Positions 1-9,715 of a stretch of DNA of 64,000 nucleotides are shown one piece after another. The notes beneath the pieces are model-generated. The model searched no databases, was not told the DNA's origin, and saw nothing but the letters and a program-made list of their open reading frames with translations. The translations under genes and the position numbers were made by a program. Source of the stretch: Gracilaria domingensis (lineage: Eukaryota; Rhodophyta; Florideophyceae; Gracilariales; Gracilariaceae); the NCBI GenBank assembly GCA_022539475.1, contig VCMS01000011.1:310001-374000 (forward strand), read 5' to 3'. Every line of letters begins with the position of its first letter. The first letter of the stretch is position 1.

Positions 1-237
1 CCTCGCGCATCGGCTGCGGGGAGCGGCGCGTACCGGCGGGGAAGACGACGGCGATGATGAGAGGTGCAGAATGAGAGATGAGCTCGATAGGGCGCGTCTG
101 TCAGCACCGCAGGGCAGTATGGTTTTGGATATTTCGCGGGTGCAGGCAGCCAATGGCGGCGCGCGCGGCGCCAGACTTGTGGTGCGCGCGCGAGGGACGC
201 GCCGTTGGACTACTCCCTAATATCTCATCGCCACCAA

Positions 238-256
238 CCAATCGGCGATATAAAAG
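238..256 (+). promoter_or_regulatory. CCAAT box and TATA box of the B-box gene
   Basis: CCAATCGGCG (238-247) is followed directly by TATAAAAG (249-256), about 100 bases before the chosen ATG at 353. A similar CCAATCAGCG word occurs in two other GC-rich promoter islands of the window (53546 and 58935). The promoter role is inferred from motif and position. Confidence 0.6.
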
Positions 257-352
257 CGCCACGGCGGGTGGGCGGTGGCGGCGACGATCCTCTTCCGTGT
301 TCCCCGTGCCGGCGCAGCGGGGGCTCACGCAGCGGTCGGCGCGACGCAAAAC

Positions 353-844
353 ATGCCCAGGGTGCTCAACTTCCGCGCGTTGTGCTCGCGCTGCGAGCGG
401 GCCGAGGCGCGCGTGTGGAGCACCAGGGAGCGACGCCCGCTGTGCAACGCATGCGTGCGGGGCGGCGGCGTGCCCATCGCGGCGCGCACGGTGGTGATGG
501 CGCTGTGCTCCGTGTGCGCCGCCACGCCGGCCAGCATGCTGGCCGTGCGATGCGGCGCGTCGCTGTGCCAGGCGTGCGCGGAGCGCCGCGGCGAGGAGAC
601 GGTGCCGCTGCGGGAGGCGGAGGTCACGGACGACATTGTGTTCGACCGCATGGACTTTTCTGGCATGCAGAGGGGCGACGGGCGCGACTGCGGCGAGGGC
701 GGCGTGGACATGAGCTACTACCAGACCAAGGTGCCGTCGGCGTTTGTGGGCGGCCGTAGGAAGCGCGCCGTCGACGGCAGCAGCAAGTCGCCGTCGGGCG
801 CCAAGTCGCCGTCGGGCGCCAAGTCGCCGTCCAAGCGCAGGTGA
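353..844 (+). CDS. Double B-box zinc-finger protein (BBX-like)
   Basis: Predicted 163-residue protein. The N-terminal half has two Cys-rich modules: C11/C14 with C31/C34, and C52/C55 with C72/C75, each ending in the CxxC pattern of plant-type B-boxes. Box 1 lacks the usual middle Cys, so it is partly degenerate. The middle is acidic and the C-terminus is a basic tail in which KSPSGA is repeated, encoded by an 18-base tandem repeat (785-831). The reading frame is open upstream to 275 but only with GTG. The ATG at 353 fits the TATA box at 249. B-box proteins usually act as transcriptional regulators through protein-protein contacts; no CCT domain is present here, unlike the protein at 57507. 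The basic Ser/Pro tail suggests nuclear location. The function is inferred from the fold only. Confidence 0.6.
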   Translation: MPRVLNFRALCSRCERAEARVWSTRERRPLCNACVRGGGVPIAARTVVMALCSVCAATPASMLAVRCGASLCQACAERRGEETVPLREAEVTDDIVFDRMDFSGMQRGDGRDCGEGGVDMSYYQTKVPSAFVGGRRKRAVDGSSKSPSGAKSPSGAKSPSKRR

Positions 845-1061
845 TGGCGCCGCGCTGGCGCGCATCACGCGCGCTGTCTCCTGCCTGTTCCGATGTGGCC
901 CGTACGATAGACCAAAAACCAAAACTGCGCTGTGTATGTCATACTGCCATTATCCACTGTAAACGCGCGCGCCGTCTACGTGCTGTACAGCGCTGCGACC
1001 CGCCGCGCCGCCGAACGCCACCGGCGCTTCGTTCGTACCCATTCGCCGCCGCCGAGATCGC

Positions 1062-1111
1062 GCCGCCCCCACCTCCCCCTCCCCTCCCCTCCCCCCCCCC
1101 CCTCCCAAACC
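1062..1111 (+). promoter_or_regulatory. Pyrimidine-rich leader before the VanZ-like gene
   Basis: Almost pure C/T tract on the coding strand, ending about 20 bases before the ATG at 1134. Equivalent coding-strand CT tracts precede several other genes of the GC-rich islands. It could be a core promoter or 5' UTR element; the role is inferred. Confidence 0.4.
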
Positions 1112-1133
1112 CCGCCGCCGCCAGCCCGTCGCC

Positions 1134-1571
1134 ATGCGCCGACAACTGTGCATCGCCGCGCTGGCGCTCACCGCGCTGCTGCTCACGCTGGGCACGCTCA
1201 CGCCCATCTTCTCGCAGCCGCTGAGCCACCTGCCGCCGCACTCCGATCTGTTCTTCCACATGTGCGCGCACGCCGTGCTGGTGCTGGCGCTGTCGTTCCT
1301 CGCCGCCGCCACGCCGCGCGAGGTGCTGTGCGCCGTGTCCGTGGCGTTCGCCGTCGCGCTGGAGCTGGCGCAGATGCTGCTGGTGCGCGCGCGCGGCGCG
1401 CAGCTGGCCGACGTGGTGGCGGCCGCGCTCGGCTCGTTGCTGCTGTTTGCGCTGCCGCGCGACGGCAAGATGGTGCCGCCCAGCTGGACGCTGTTCGTCA
1501 ACTGGATGTCGCCGGACGACGACGACGACGACGACGCCGACTCGCACCGCGTCACCAGCTGGGCCGTGTAG
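1134..1571 (+). CDS. VanZ-like small membrane protein
   Basis: 145 residues with about four hydrophobic segments. The VanZ-family pattern is visible: D-x3-H-x3-H (DLFFHMCAH, about residues 38-46) at the start of a helix, then E-x2-Q (ELAQ) in a later helix, followed by R and D (RARGAQLAD) and a final helix with a Gly. The tail carries a run of seven Asp. The VanZ name comes from a bacterial teicoplanin-resistance gene, but the wider family is of unknown biochemical role and occurs sporadically in eukaryotes. The ATG lies just after the CT-rich leader. The gene ends 80 bases before the converging coiled-coil gene. Family call is moderately sure; cellular role unknown. Confidence 0.55.
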   Translation: MRRQLCIAALALTALLLTLGTLTPIFSQPLSHLPPHSDLFFHMCAHAVLVLALSFLAAATPREVLCAVSVAFAVALELAQMLLVRARGAQLADVVAAALGSLLLFALPRDGKMVPPSWTLFVNWMSPDDDDDDDADSHRVTSWAV

Positions 1572-1651
1572 CAACGCTACGCGCGCTTGTTACGCACTGC
1601 ATTTGTTGTTTACTTTGCTAACTCATGCTCGCTACTGTACCGCCGTACTGT

Positions 1652-2191
1652 TTACACACGTCCCGATTGCTTGGCGCATTCGTCAAAGTCTCGCATCGCC
1701 TCGTCCTCGTCAAACACGTCGTTGGGCGCCATGAACGGCGCCGTGATGGTGTTGATGTACGCCGCCTGCTCGTGGTGCTCGCGCACGGCGTGGTCGGCCT
1801 CCGCCGCGTGGTGGTCGTACTGCTCCCTACTCTGCTCCAGCGCGTCGCGGTCGGCGCGAAGCTCCTCGTCCAGGTCCAGCGCCAAGCCCGACTCCTCCAT
1901 GATGCGCTCGATGAGCATGATTTGGTGCGCCAGCACGTCGGCGGTGCGGCTCATCTGCGCGCGCGTGGCCTCGGCGTCCATGGCCTTCTCCATGAGGTTG
2001 TCCTGTCTGGCGACGTTGCGCTGCTCCTCGGCGCGCATCATCTGCATCACGAACTGGCGCTGCTTCTCCTTCTGGCGGTGGCGCACGGCCTGCAACGTCT
2101 CCTCGCGCGCGACGGGCGCGCCGTCGCGGCGCGCCGACGACGGCGGCCCCAGCGGCGCGCTCTGGCGGTGGCCCGAGAAAAAGCCCCTCAT
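1652..2191 (-). CDS. Coiled-coil protein of unknown function
   Basis: Predicted 179 residues starting at the ATG at 2191; a longer frame to 2275 would need a GTG start. After a short Pro/Arg-rich N-terminus (MRGFFSGHRQ) almost the whole chain is predicted helical: Gln, Glu, Arg and Met rich with heptad-like spacing, typical of a coiled coil. It ends in an acidic stretch (NDVFDEDEAMRDFDE). I do not recognise the family. The size and acidic tail recall ESCRT-III/Snf7 proteins, but no Snf7 hallmark is clear. It is divergent from the kinase at 2715 (524-base shared island) and convergent with the VanZ-like gene. Confidence 0.55.
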   Translation of the reverse strand: MRGFFSGHRQSAPLGPPSSARRDGAPVAREETLQAVRHRQKEKQRQFVMQMMRAEEQRNVARQDNLMEKAMDAEATRAQMSRTADVLAHQIMLIERIMEESGLALDLDEELRADRDALEQSREQYDHHAAEADHAVREHHEQAAYINTITAPFMAPNDVFDEDEAMRDFDECAKQSGRV

Positions 2192-2280
2192 GGCGGACGG
2201 CGGGCGGCGGGCGGCGGCGGACGCGGGCGGCGCGGCGCGGCGCGGCGCGGCGGCAGCAGCAGACACGGTAAGCACGGCGG

Positions 2281-2288
2281 GCGGCGGC

Positions 2289-2318
<30 letters not shown>
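2281..2318. repeat. GGC/GCG triplet repeat
   Basis: Twelve or so GGC-type triplets in the GC-rich island between the divergent coiled-coil and kinase genes. It lies just upstream of the ATG at 2191 on the minus strand, so it may be part of that gene's leader. Confidence 0.7.
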
Positions 2319-2319
<1 letters not shown>

Positions 2320-2639
2320 ACTCGAGACGCGGCGCGGCGTAGCGCTGGCGGCGCGCGGCGCGGCGGCGGCTGCGGGGCGGCGGCGCACGCCGTGCGCGGC
2401 GGTGGGACGCGCTGGCGGCGGAGGCGGCGCGCGTGGCTGCGCCGCCGCGTGCGCTCTGCGTGTGGGCGGCGCGCGGCCGCCGCTTGACAGCGGCTTACAG
2501 CGCGCGCGGAGCGAGCGAAGCTGTTTGCTTCGCGGCTGCTGGCGCGGCGGCTGCCGATGCCACGCAATCGGCGCGCCGCGTGCGTTGAATTGGCGCGCGC
2601 GCGCTACTACTGCCTTCGTAATAGCGCGCAGATCTTCCC

Positions 2640-2712
2640 TTGGCGCCCTCCTCGCCCCCCATTGCCTCCTCGCCCCCAATTCCCCTCCGCCCCCCTTCCC
2701 CTCCTTCACACA
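2640..2712 (+). promoter_or_regulatory. Pyrimidine-rich leader before the CIPK-like kinase
   Basis: C/T-rich tract on the coding strand running to within a few bases of the ATG at 2715, with the same arrangement as at 1062-1111. Role inferred. Confidence 0.4.
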
Positions 2713-2714
2713 CC

Positions 2715-5328
2715 ATGGCCAAGGAGCCGTCGGGCGTTGCCCGCGTTGGAAAATACCTCATGCTGCACACTCTGGGCGAGGGCGCGTTTGGCAAGGTGCG
2801 ACTCGCCGTCGATGAGACCACCGGCTTGGAGTATGCTATCAAGATTATGGACAAGTCCCATATCAAGGCCAACGAGCTCACCCTGCAGGTGCGCAGGGAA
2901 ATCGCCGTCATGAAGGCAATGACACATCGTATGTGGCCGTCTCTCGTCTTGTTCTTGCTGCGCGCGTTCAAATGCTAACGCTGTTGCGCTTCTGCGTGCG
3001 TGTGTGTGCGTTTTTTTTTTTTCCTTTTTCTCTTCGTTCCGTGCAGCAAACATTGTCAACCTGCATGGCGTTCTCACGTCTTCCAAGAACCTGTACATGG
3101 TCATGGACTTGGTCACCGGCGGTGAGCTGTTCGACGCCGTGGCTGAGCAAGGCCGCCTACCAGAGCCGTTGGCCAGATCCTACTTTCAGCAGCTCGTCGA
3201 TGGAATTCACTACTGCCATTCGCGCAGGGTTTACCACCGCGACCTCAAGCCGGAGAACCTGCTTCTAACAGCCGATAAGAAGACCATCAAAATCACCGAT
3301 TTTGGACTCTCCTCCATCAAGGCTGAGAATGCTGCCTCCGAGCTTTTGCACACCATTATGGGCTCTCCGCACTACATTGCGCCTGAGATTATCACCTCTG
3401 CGGAAAGTGGCTATGATGGCGCCAAGGTGGATGTTTGGGCTTCTGGCGTTATCTTGTTTGGTATGCTTGCTGGATATCTACCCTTTGATGAGACTGCTAC
3501 TCGTGCTTTGTACAAAGCTATTGTGCACAATCCCGTCAAGTATCCCCCTCATTTTTCATACGACTGTGTCAAGCTGTTGCGCGCTATGCTGCAAAAAGAC
3601 CCCAGTCGGAGGCCCACTATGGAACAGGTCAAGACCTTTCAGTGGTTTAGGGTCAACTACGAGCCGCCCGTTGTGGAAGAAAGCAAAGAAAAGACTGTGG
3701 AATCCTCCTCTCATCGAAAGAAAGGGAAGCATAAAACAAAGAGGAATCATCGCCAGCCGAAGAGGAAAGAAGCTCAAGGCAGCTCTTCGGCAAGGAGCGA
3801 AAACGAAACCTCACTGGACAGCATTCCTGCAGTTGCCTCTCCGCCGCACGACGAGTATACTAAAAGTCAATTGAATACGAGATCAAGCGTTGTTGTTGAG
3901 TTGCGAACAGCTTCGCTTGAGGATGGAGCTCCGAACAAGCAGAGCTCTTCCGATTCTGTTTCTCGTCAAGCTGGAAAGGAAAACCGCCACCCCTCCTCGT
4001 CGTTTCTCGCTGGAAAGAAGGATGCTTCAACCAATGCTCGAAATGATTCCGTTCGTGAGCCCCTCATGTCCCTGCGCGCCTCTGAGAATCGACTTTCCTC
4101 CCAGAGACTGACATTGGAGTCTTCAGACGCTCTGGGAGAATCACTTGATGTTCCTGTTTCTCAGACCCTGTATAACGTCGATGAACACTTTGACAAACTG
4201 GACGACTCCGCTAGTCCTGCGGAAGATGGAGCAGCCGCCCAACATTCTGCCCCCGCTTCGCGTGTGGGGACTGAAGATTCTTTCGATCAACATGCACATT
4301 CTTTGGAGCGTCTGAATTCCGTTGCAACAGATAAGCGGTCGTATTTGCGAAAGTCTCAAGGGTTCGAGTTCTGTGAGTTTGAGAACCGCAACAACTCAGC
4401 AGTAATGCGAATTTCAAGTCACTCGGAACGGGCGTCTCTCGCAAACTCCTCATCTGAGTTTGAGGAACCAACAAAGTTGGTCAAGTCGCACCCTGCGCCA
4501 TTTGAGCCCCGAGCACCGTCGCTGAACGAAGTGAAGACGAGCAGCTCCAATTCGACATCGGTTAGCGCTCCCCAACGCGATAGCATTCACGGCAGTGGCG
4601 AGAAAAGCCCTCCATTGTCTCTACGTATTGCAGATGAGGAGGAGAGGCAGTTTTGCCGCGAAGGGCAGTCTGTGACACCTCAATCATCGCTTGCTCATAA
4701 TCGTGAAAGGAAAGGCTCAAGTCGCAGACCAGACCTTAGCGGGAGGTTTTCCGACGATACTTTTGAACCGGCTTCGGCCCAGGCTTTCATATCGCCCGTC
4801 TCCTGGAATCCAGGCACAGAAAACGTGGGAAAGTATGATGCAAAGACGCCCACAGCCTCTCGAGGGATGAAGTTTGCTATGACCAACCTGGATTCTCCGA
4901 TGTCTGAGGGCAGTATATTCTCAAAGGCAAACGTACGATTGCAAGACTTAAATGCTCCAAGAACTGACACGAGCATCTTTAAGCCAATCAAGGCTAAGTT
5001 TGAGAAGCTGGCGACAGCGCAGACCCCCAAGGCGTCACAGCCTCAATGCAGTGCTCCTAGTGTGTTTAGTCCACAGATGGGAGAAGAAGTAGATCCAGTT
5101 GAAGATTGGAATATTGATTCTGCTTCTGTGTTTGCAGATGTGGAAGCTGATGACGATTCAGATTCCTTCACGCCAATGTCGGAATCTTCCGTGAATACTC
5201 CTGATACCAGATGGAAGTTCAAAAAGGTATTGGGAAGAACGTCGAACAAGGACGAAGACAGTCGGAAGTCAATTTTCGCCCCTCTCAGGCTAAACATTTC
5301 TGAGAAGCTGTCCCCTTCGAACAAGTGA
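2715..5328 (+). CDS. CIPK/SNF1-related Ser/Thr protein kinase (CAMK-like group)
   Basis: Two exons: 2715-2928 and 3047-5328. The intron 2929-3046 has a GTATGT donor and a T-rich tract before CAG; the splice restores the expected kinase motif HPNIV. Product 831 residues. The kinase domain occupies about residues 10-270: glycine loop GEGAFGKV, YAIKIMD lysine, HRDLKPEN, DFGLSS and GSPHYIAPE, so all catalytic residues are present. Sequence style is CAMK-like, closest to SnRK3/CIPK and AMPK-related kinases. The remaining 560 residues are a low-complexity Ser-rich tail without a visible NAF/FISL motif, so calcineurin-B-like regulation cannot be claimed. A decayed copy of the 3' end of this gene lies at 17560-18075. 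Confidence 0.85.
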
Positions 5329-5434
5329 AGAATACGGCAAGCAAAAGTGTTTTGCTACGACGTTGTAATAGAGTGAGAAGCATATGCTCGCGATGTAGTT
5401 TGCTAGGAATCAAGAATAGAACTAACATATCTGA

Positions 5435-5948
5435 CTAAAGACACAGAGCCTCTTTGACTAGATGGGTCATGAGGTAATCGTTCTGTTGCCCAAGACAGGC
5501 GGCGCAGCGCGCAGCACATAGAAAGGCAGACAAGTGTTTCCTCTCAGACCAAACACGAACAATCTTCTGATCTACGATTGTTCCAGGCAGCAGGTACAGA
5601 AGAATCTTCTCTGTGAGCTTCATTGAAACGGGCGTTGCGCTCATGGTCTACTACACGTAGTCATGGGTAATCCACTTACCAAGGGTAAACGGTACCGGGT
5701 GAACAGTTTGTTTCTTTTAGAAGTGGGTATCTCTCAAGCCTAATGCCAACATAGTAGAGAGCGTCTGTCGTGAAAGAAGAAGTTGGTATAAAATGTACCT
5801 GCGCTTCAGAAAAGAGAGCCCCATCTCGGCAAAACTCAGTACCGTGCCGAGACGTCTTAGGACTACTCATTTCTTCCATTTTTTCCCCAGCAGTACTGTC
5901 CGCACTCTCTAGATGAGGTCGACTGTTCCCAAAAGGAACACAATTCAT
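5435..5948 (-). CDS. Hypothetical two-exon gene
   Basis: A weak candidate. Reading leftwards from an ATG at 5948, an open frame runs about 90 codons to a GTAAGT donor near 5685. Removing about 40 bases, with an AG just before the sequence encoding ATPVSMKL, joins it in frame to a second open stretch ending at 5435, giving about 158 residues. No family is recognised. The second part contains CAARCAACLGQQN. An intron of 40 bases would be shorter than the others in the window. It converges with the kinase ending at 5328. It may be spurious. Confidence 0.2.
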
Positions 5949-6407
5949 TTTAATTGCAACAAGAAAGTGTCTTGCTAAGCTTTTAAAAAGTGAGTCACAT
6001 GAAGTGTAACGGGATTCTACCGTAGAACTTCTACGTAAGTACAGTACCTCTACGTCGTAACGACTTTAAAAAGATATGCATGATTCGAGGAATTCTCACT
6101 TTTGCGTATTCCGATGATCAACAGTTTCATCAATATTTGACCGAGCGCATAAGAGATTTACCCAATATGGATTATGATTATGATTATGATAAAACGGTTA
6201 TAAGCACGTTAATCGTCAATAACGGGACTACAAAGCTTATCGATATAACACTTCATCATCCAGATGAAGATGAGCCATAGATAGCCTTCACAAAAGTGCG
6301 AGAAAGGCAAAACCTTACATCTGGTTAAGCGCACAAATGAAATTTCAATTGCGGTAGTTACAACGGTACCGTCGGTGTGCATACCGACTGTGTACCTTTT
6401 GAGATAA
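5949..6407. other. Interval before the bestrophin array
   Basis: AT-richer spacer. It holds one small open frame at 6080-6280 (66 codons, acidic, with an Asp-Tyr repeat DYDYDYD) that resembles no known protein and could be a first exon of the bestrophin gene or chance. A short inverted repeat (GTCGGT ... ACCGAC) lies near 6371-6390. Confidence 0.3.
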
Positions 6408-7585
6408 GTGTGGCATCAGTCAGGCCAAGTCAGTTTCTGTCCGGAACGTTCTTGCTCTCAAGGCGCAACTGGAACACTGTTGACGCTGTCACAGACCGCG
6501 AAGCTTCTCTCCCTTCGGTCCTTTGGGGCTTCGTTTGGTGGCGTTTCGAACTCTGAAGATGGTAGTACCTTTTGGCGAAATCCTCTCACGGTATCGTCGT
6601 TTCTGGTGTCTTCCGTCGGATGGGCGCTGTTCACGCTGTTAGGGTTTCTTGTTCGGGAGGCAGCTACCAGAAGAAGAGAAGCACAAGATGCATGGGCAGC
6701 GATTGAACAATTCACTTGTCAAACTGCTAGACAGCTTGTGCAAATTTTTACAGCTGCAGCTGGCATGACGAAGATCGTAACCGTTTACAAGCACATTTGG
6801 CTGCATATCCATTGGCGTTGGCTCTGCATTTAGGCGGAGCTCAAAGACTTCAGCAAGGCATTAAGGCCCTATTGTGCGAAGAGGACTATATCGAAGTACT
6901 CAGAGCTAAGGAGCCACATTTGTCGAGTTCTAGAGGGTTGTGCGAGCATATCTGCCGAAACCGATTGCGCCAAAATATGTTACTTGGCGGAAGGTGGGCC
7001 GCCGCGGGGTTCCGAGTACACGCGAAATTTCGTTGGGAGAATTGTTGATAGGCTTGACGAGAGCTCCACTAATCTTCTTCGAATAGTAGAGTTTGAGCCG
7101 TCGAGGGGATACATAAATCATTTACGGCTGTTTATGTACGTCTGGCAGACATTGTCTGGTGCTTCTTTGTGCCGCTGGCATTTATTGCCGAAAATGGATG
7201 GTAAGTTAACACTGTTACTAACATTGATGTTAAACATTTAATGTTCTGAACAATAAGCGATGGACTTAAGTTCACGGTTCCACTTCCTACACAACATTTG
7301 GGAGCGCTTATTTGCCCATGCGTCGTTATCTCGTGCGTTTGGGTTCTTTCTATGAGTATCTACGAGTTTGTGTCTGATTCTAACTGCAATTTTGAGACAA
7401 TAATCGGTTGACTGGCAGGTTTACGGTTCTATGGTCTACAAGTATTGTATATGGTGTTAGTTCCGTCTTTTTCATTGCTTTCCGGCTTAACCATCCTTTT
7501 GGACATTTCGATGATGATATCAATTTGAAAGCATTTGGATCCGACGCATCTTTAAAGTCCTGTCAACTTTTGAAGATGAACCTGT
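6408..7585 (+). other. Bestrophin unit A (most decayed)
   Basis: Second membrane helix near 6585-6660, then the motif SWHDEDRNR in a different frame after a run of five T at about 6745. The dimerisation helix region around 6920-7000 is spread over several frames. Near 7137 a 14-base insertion lies between two copies of GTCTGG; without it, HLRLFMYVW joins CFFVPLAFIAENGW exactly as in unit E. A clean intron 7201-7418 (GTAAGT...CAG) then joins ENGW to a well-kept PFG segment (NHPFGHFDDDINL). Confidence 0.6.
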
Positions 7586-8650
7586 CGAATTGGACCATAT
7601 TTGGTCGTTCTTAGCGGACGCACAAGAGAATACTGCAGTTCTTCCATGGTTGGATTCATCAATGCCCCGCCCTTCGCGGGCACAATCAAGGCAAGAATCG
7701 CGATCCCAAAATTGGTCAAAGAGACTTATTTCCTCTGTAGTGCTTCAACTTCATGTTTCTCGAATTACCAGAAGGTCAGTTTTTATACCACTCTTGTACC
7801 ACACAAGTTGGACGATCGTTTCAGTGATTTTGTCGTGGGTTGCATCCCGAAGGATAAGTGACACAAGTAGCTACCAACAAACGTGCCACTGGTGGTGCAC
7901 TTACATTGGACCACACCCGCGGACAACTATAAAGATTTCCTTGGCTCTCTTTCTCTTTTTAGGCATTTGGGTGATGGACGCCTACAACCGTTACCGGAAC
8001 GCACTGCTGCTCTGGAACCGAGATCTGAGAAGCAACTTAAGCAATCTGGCAATCCATTTTGCGGCCTCCTGTCGACGAGGTTTTTGGCACGACGGGGACC
8101 GTGAACGTATCTTCTCGATTTTAGGAAACACGCCGTTCGTGCTGATGTCGCAACTTCGAGAAAGCCGCGATTTTGCCACTGTCCATGACATGATCTCGAA
8201 ACACGATTTAGAGGCCTTACGCCCAGCACCCAACCCAAGCAGCTATCTATTACATGTAATATACGGTTACCTGAACAGTGCAAGCGATCCTGCACGTGGA
8301 GCTTGCAAAGAAAAGAAAAGTCCATTCCGTGAGTCTATGTTCAACATTCAGCTGATCACATGGGCAGTAGAAAATATGATTCGAAGATGTCAAGGGTTAC
8401 ACAGATTCCCTCTTTCTCCAGTTCTAACAAAACATATACAGACTTTCTTGTATATCTAGCTTTTTATGCTTCCGTTCTCCATGGTTCAGGAAGACGGCTT
8501 CCTTACAATTCTATATTCGGTTCTGATAGGTTACTCAATTATATACCTTGTCGTTTTAGCACATGATTTGCAGGACCCCTTTGGAGAGGACCCAGATGGC
8601 CTTCCCCTCTTGGAGTTTTGCAACGAAATAAGGGATTCAGTTCGATCCGT
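7586..8650 (+). other. Bestrophin unit B (one in-frame stop)
   Basis: Intron-less unit read in one frame from about 7570 to 9118. Helix 1 FIPLLYHTSWTIVSVI, helix 2 ISLALFLFLGIW, then GFWHDGDRER and the PFG loop QDPFGEDPDGLPL. The only defect is TAG at 8457-8459, exactly where unit E has a conserved Trp (FMGIW versus FLYI-stop), a TGG to TAG change. The frame continues through the stop into unit C. Confidence 0.65.
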
Positions 8651-8779
8651 GTACATCGGCAGCATGCATTCATCGGGATTGTCCAGAGGCATGGAGTTGT
8701 ATTCTCGACATTCGTTTAGTCCTTTCTCTGCTCTCACTGAGAACCAAAGTCGAGACTCATCTGAGGGCAAACGAGTCTT

Positions 8780-9715
8780 CGACTCACCCAAATATGCTTT
8801 AGCGTGGCTGGGCGGTATACTCAGAAAAGGTATCTTGCAGATAAGGTCATTTTTCCCACGGACTAATCGATTAGCATTGCTAGCGTGCGTTTTGTGGTCA
8901 GTGGCTGCTGCATTCATATTCTATGGGTTGTCGTTGGTGTGGGATCAAAGTGGATGTGAAAACCTTGGCGCTGTAGCCCAGTACAAATTGACGGAGATGT
9001 TCTCAGCTATACTGGCTTCGTCTTATTTCTTCTCCTTGGTTTCCGAGCACGAGAGGCACTTGGGCGATATGAAAGCAGGATACTCGACTTTGACAAACTG
9101 GAAAACGAACTTCGATGTCTAGTATTGCAATTTGTTCAGACATTTCCGGACCACACATGGCACGCCAATGACAAAGAGAGAATAGTTGCTCATGTCGCTC
9201 AGATTTCTGTCTCATTCCAAAATGAGTTGGTAAAGACTGGCGCCGTTTATAGAAACAACGGTCTTCTTTCTACGGAAGATCAATCGGCTTTGGATTCTAG
9301 TGCAGAGTCTGCAGCCCAGTGCGGCACTGCCTTGAGTTACTGCAGCGTTACTTGCTTCACATGGATTCGCCTATTAGAGATCATTCGATTGTGGAATCAG
9401 ATTTCTCTGTCCCATCCCGACTACAAGGGTAGTTCGTTTTATGCTTGACAGGCTTACTCGAATACGACTAACAGTTTCATTCATAAGAACTGTGAAACGA
9501 TTTCCAGTCGTTCGTGGCATCACGAATCATCAGCAATTTTTAGCCGCAATATGGTTATTCCTCTTGCCGCTTGGAATGGTTGCCTTTTCTAGTTTTTATG
9601 CAATACTCAGTGATTTCATATGCCGTGCTCTGCCGAAACTCCTTCGCGTTCCGATTGCTGGACGCTCAACAAAGCTCCTTCGCTCGACTAGATGACCAGC
9701 TCTGCTCAAAGATTA
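8780..9715 (+). other. Bestrophin unit C (several frame changes)
   Basis: Helix 1 NRLALLACVLWSVAAAF near 8866 and helix 2 near 8995-9040, with a frame change about 9048 before GRYESRILDFDKLENELR. The motif TWHANDKER follows near 9157, with further frame changes near 9325, 9432 and about 9590. The PFG loop is degenerate (SSFARLDDQL near 9680). The chain then runs in one frame into the unit D linker. Confidence 0.5.

Noticed and set aside
9003-9060. 17-base GT...AG segment as a mini-intron at the unit C frame change
   Set aside because: Too short to splice; verified introns in the same gene are 118-218 bases, so a simple indel is more likely.
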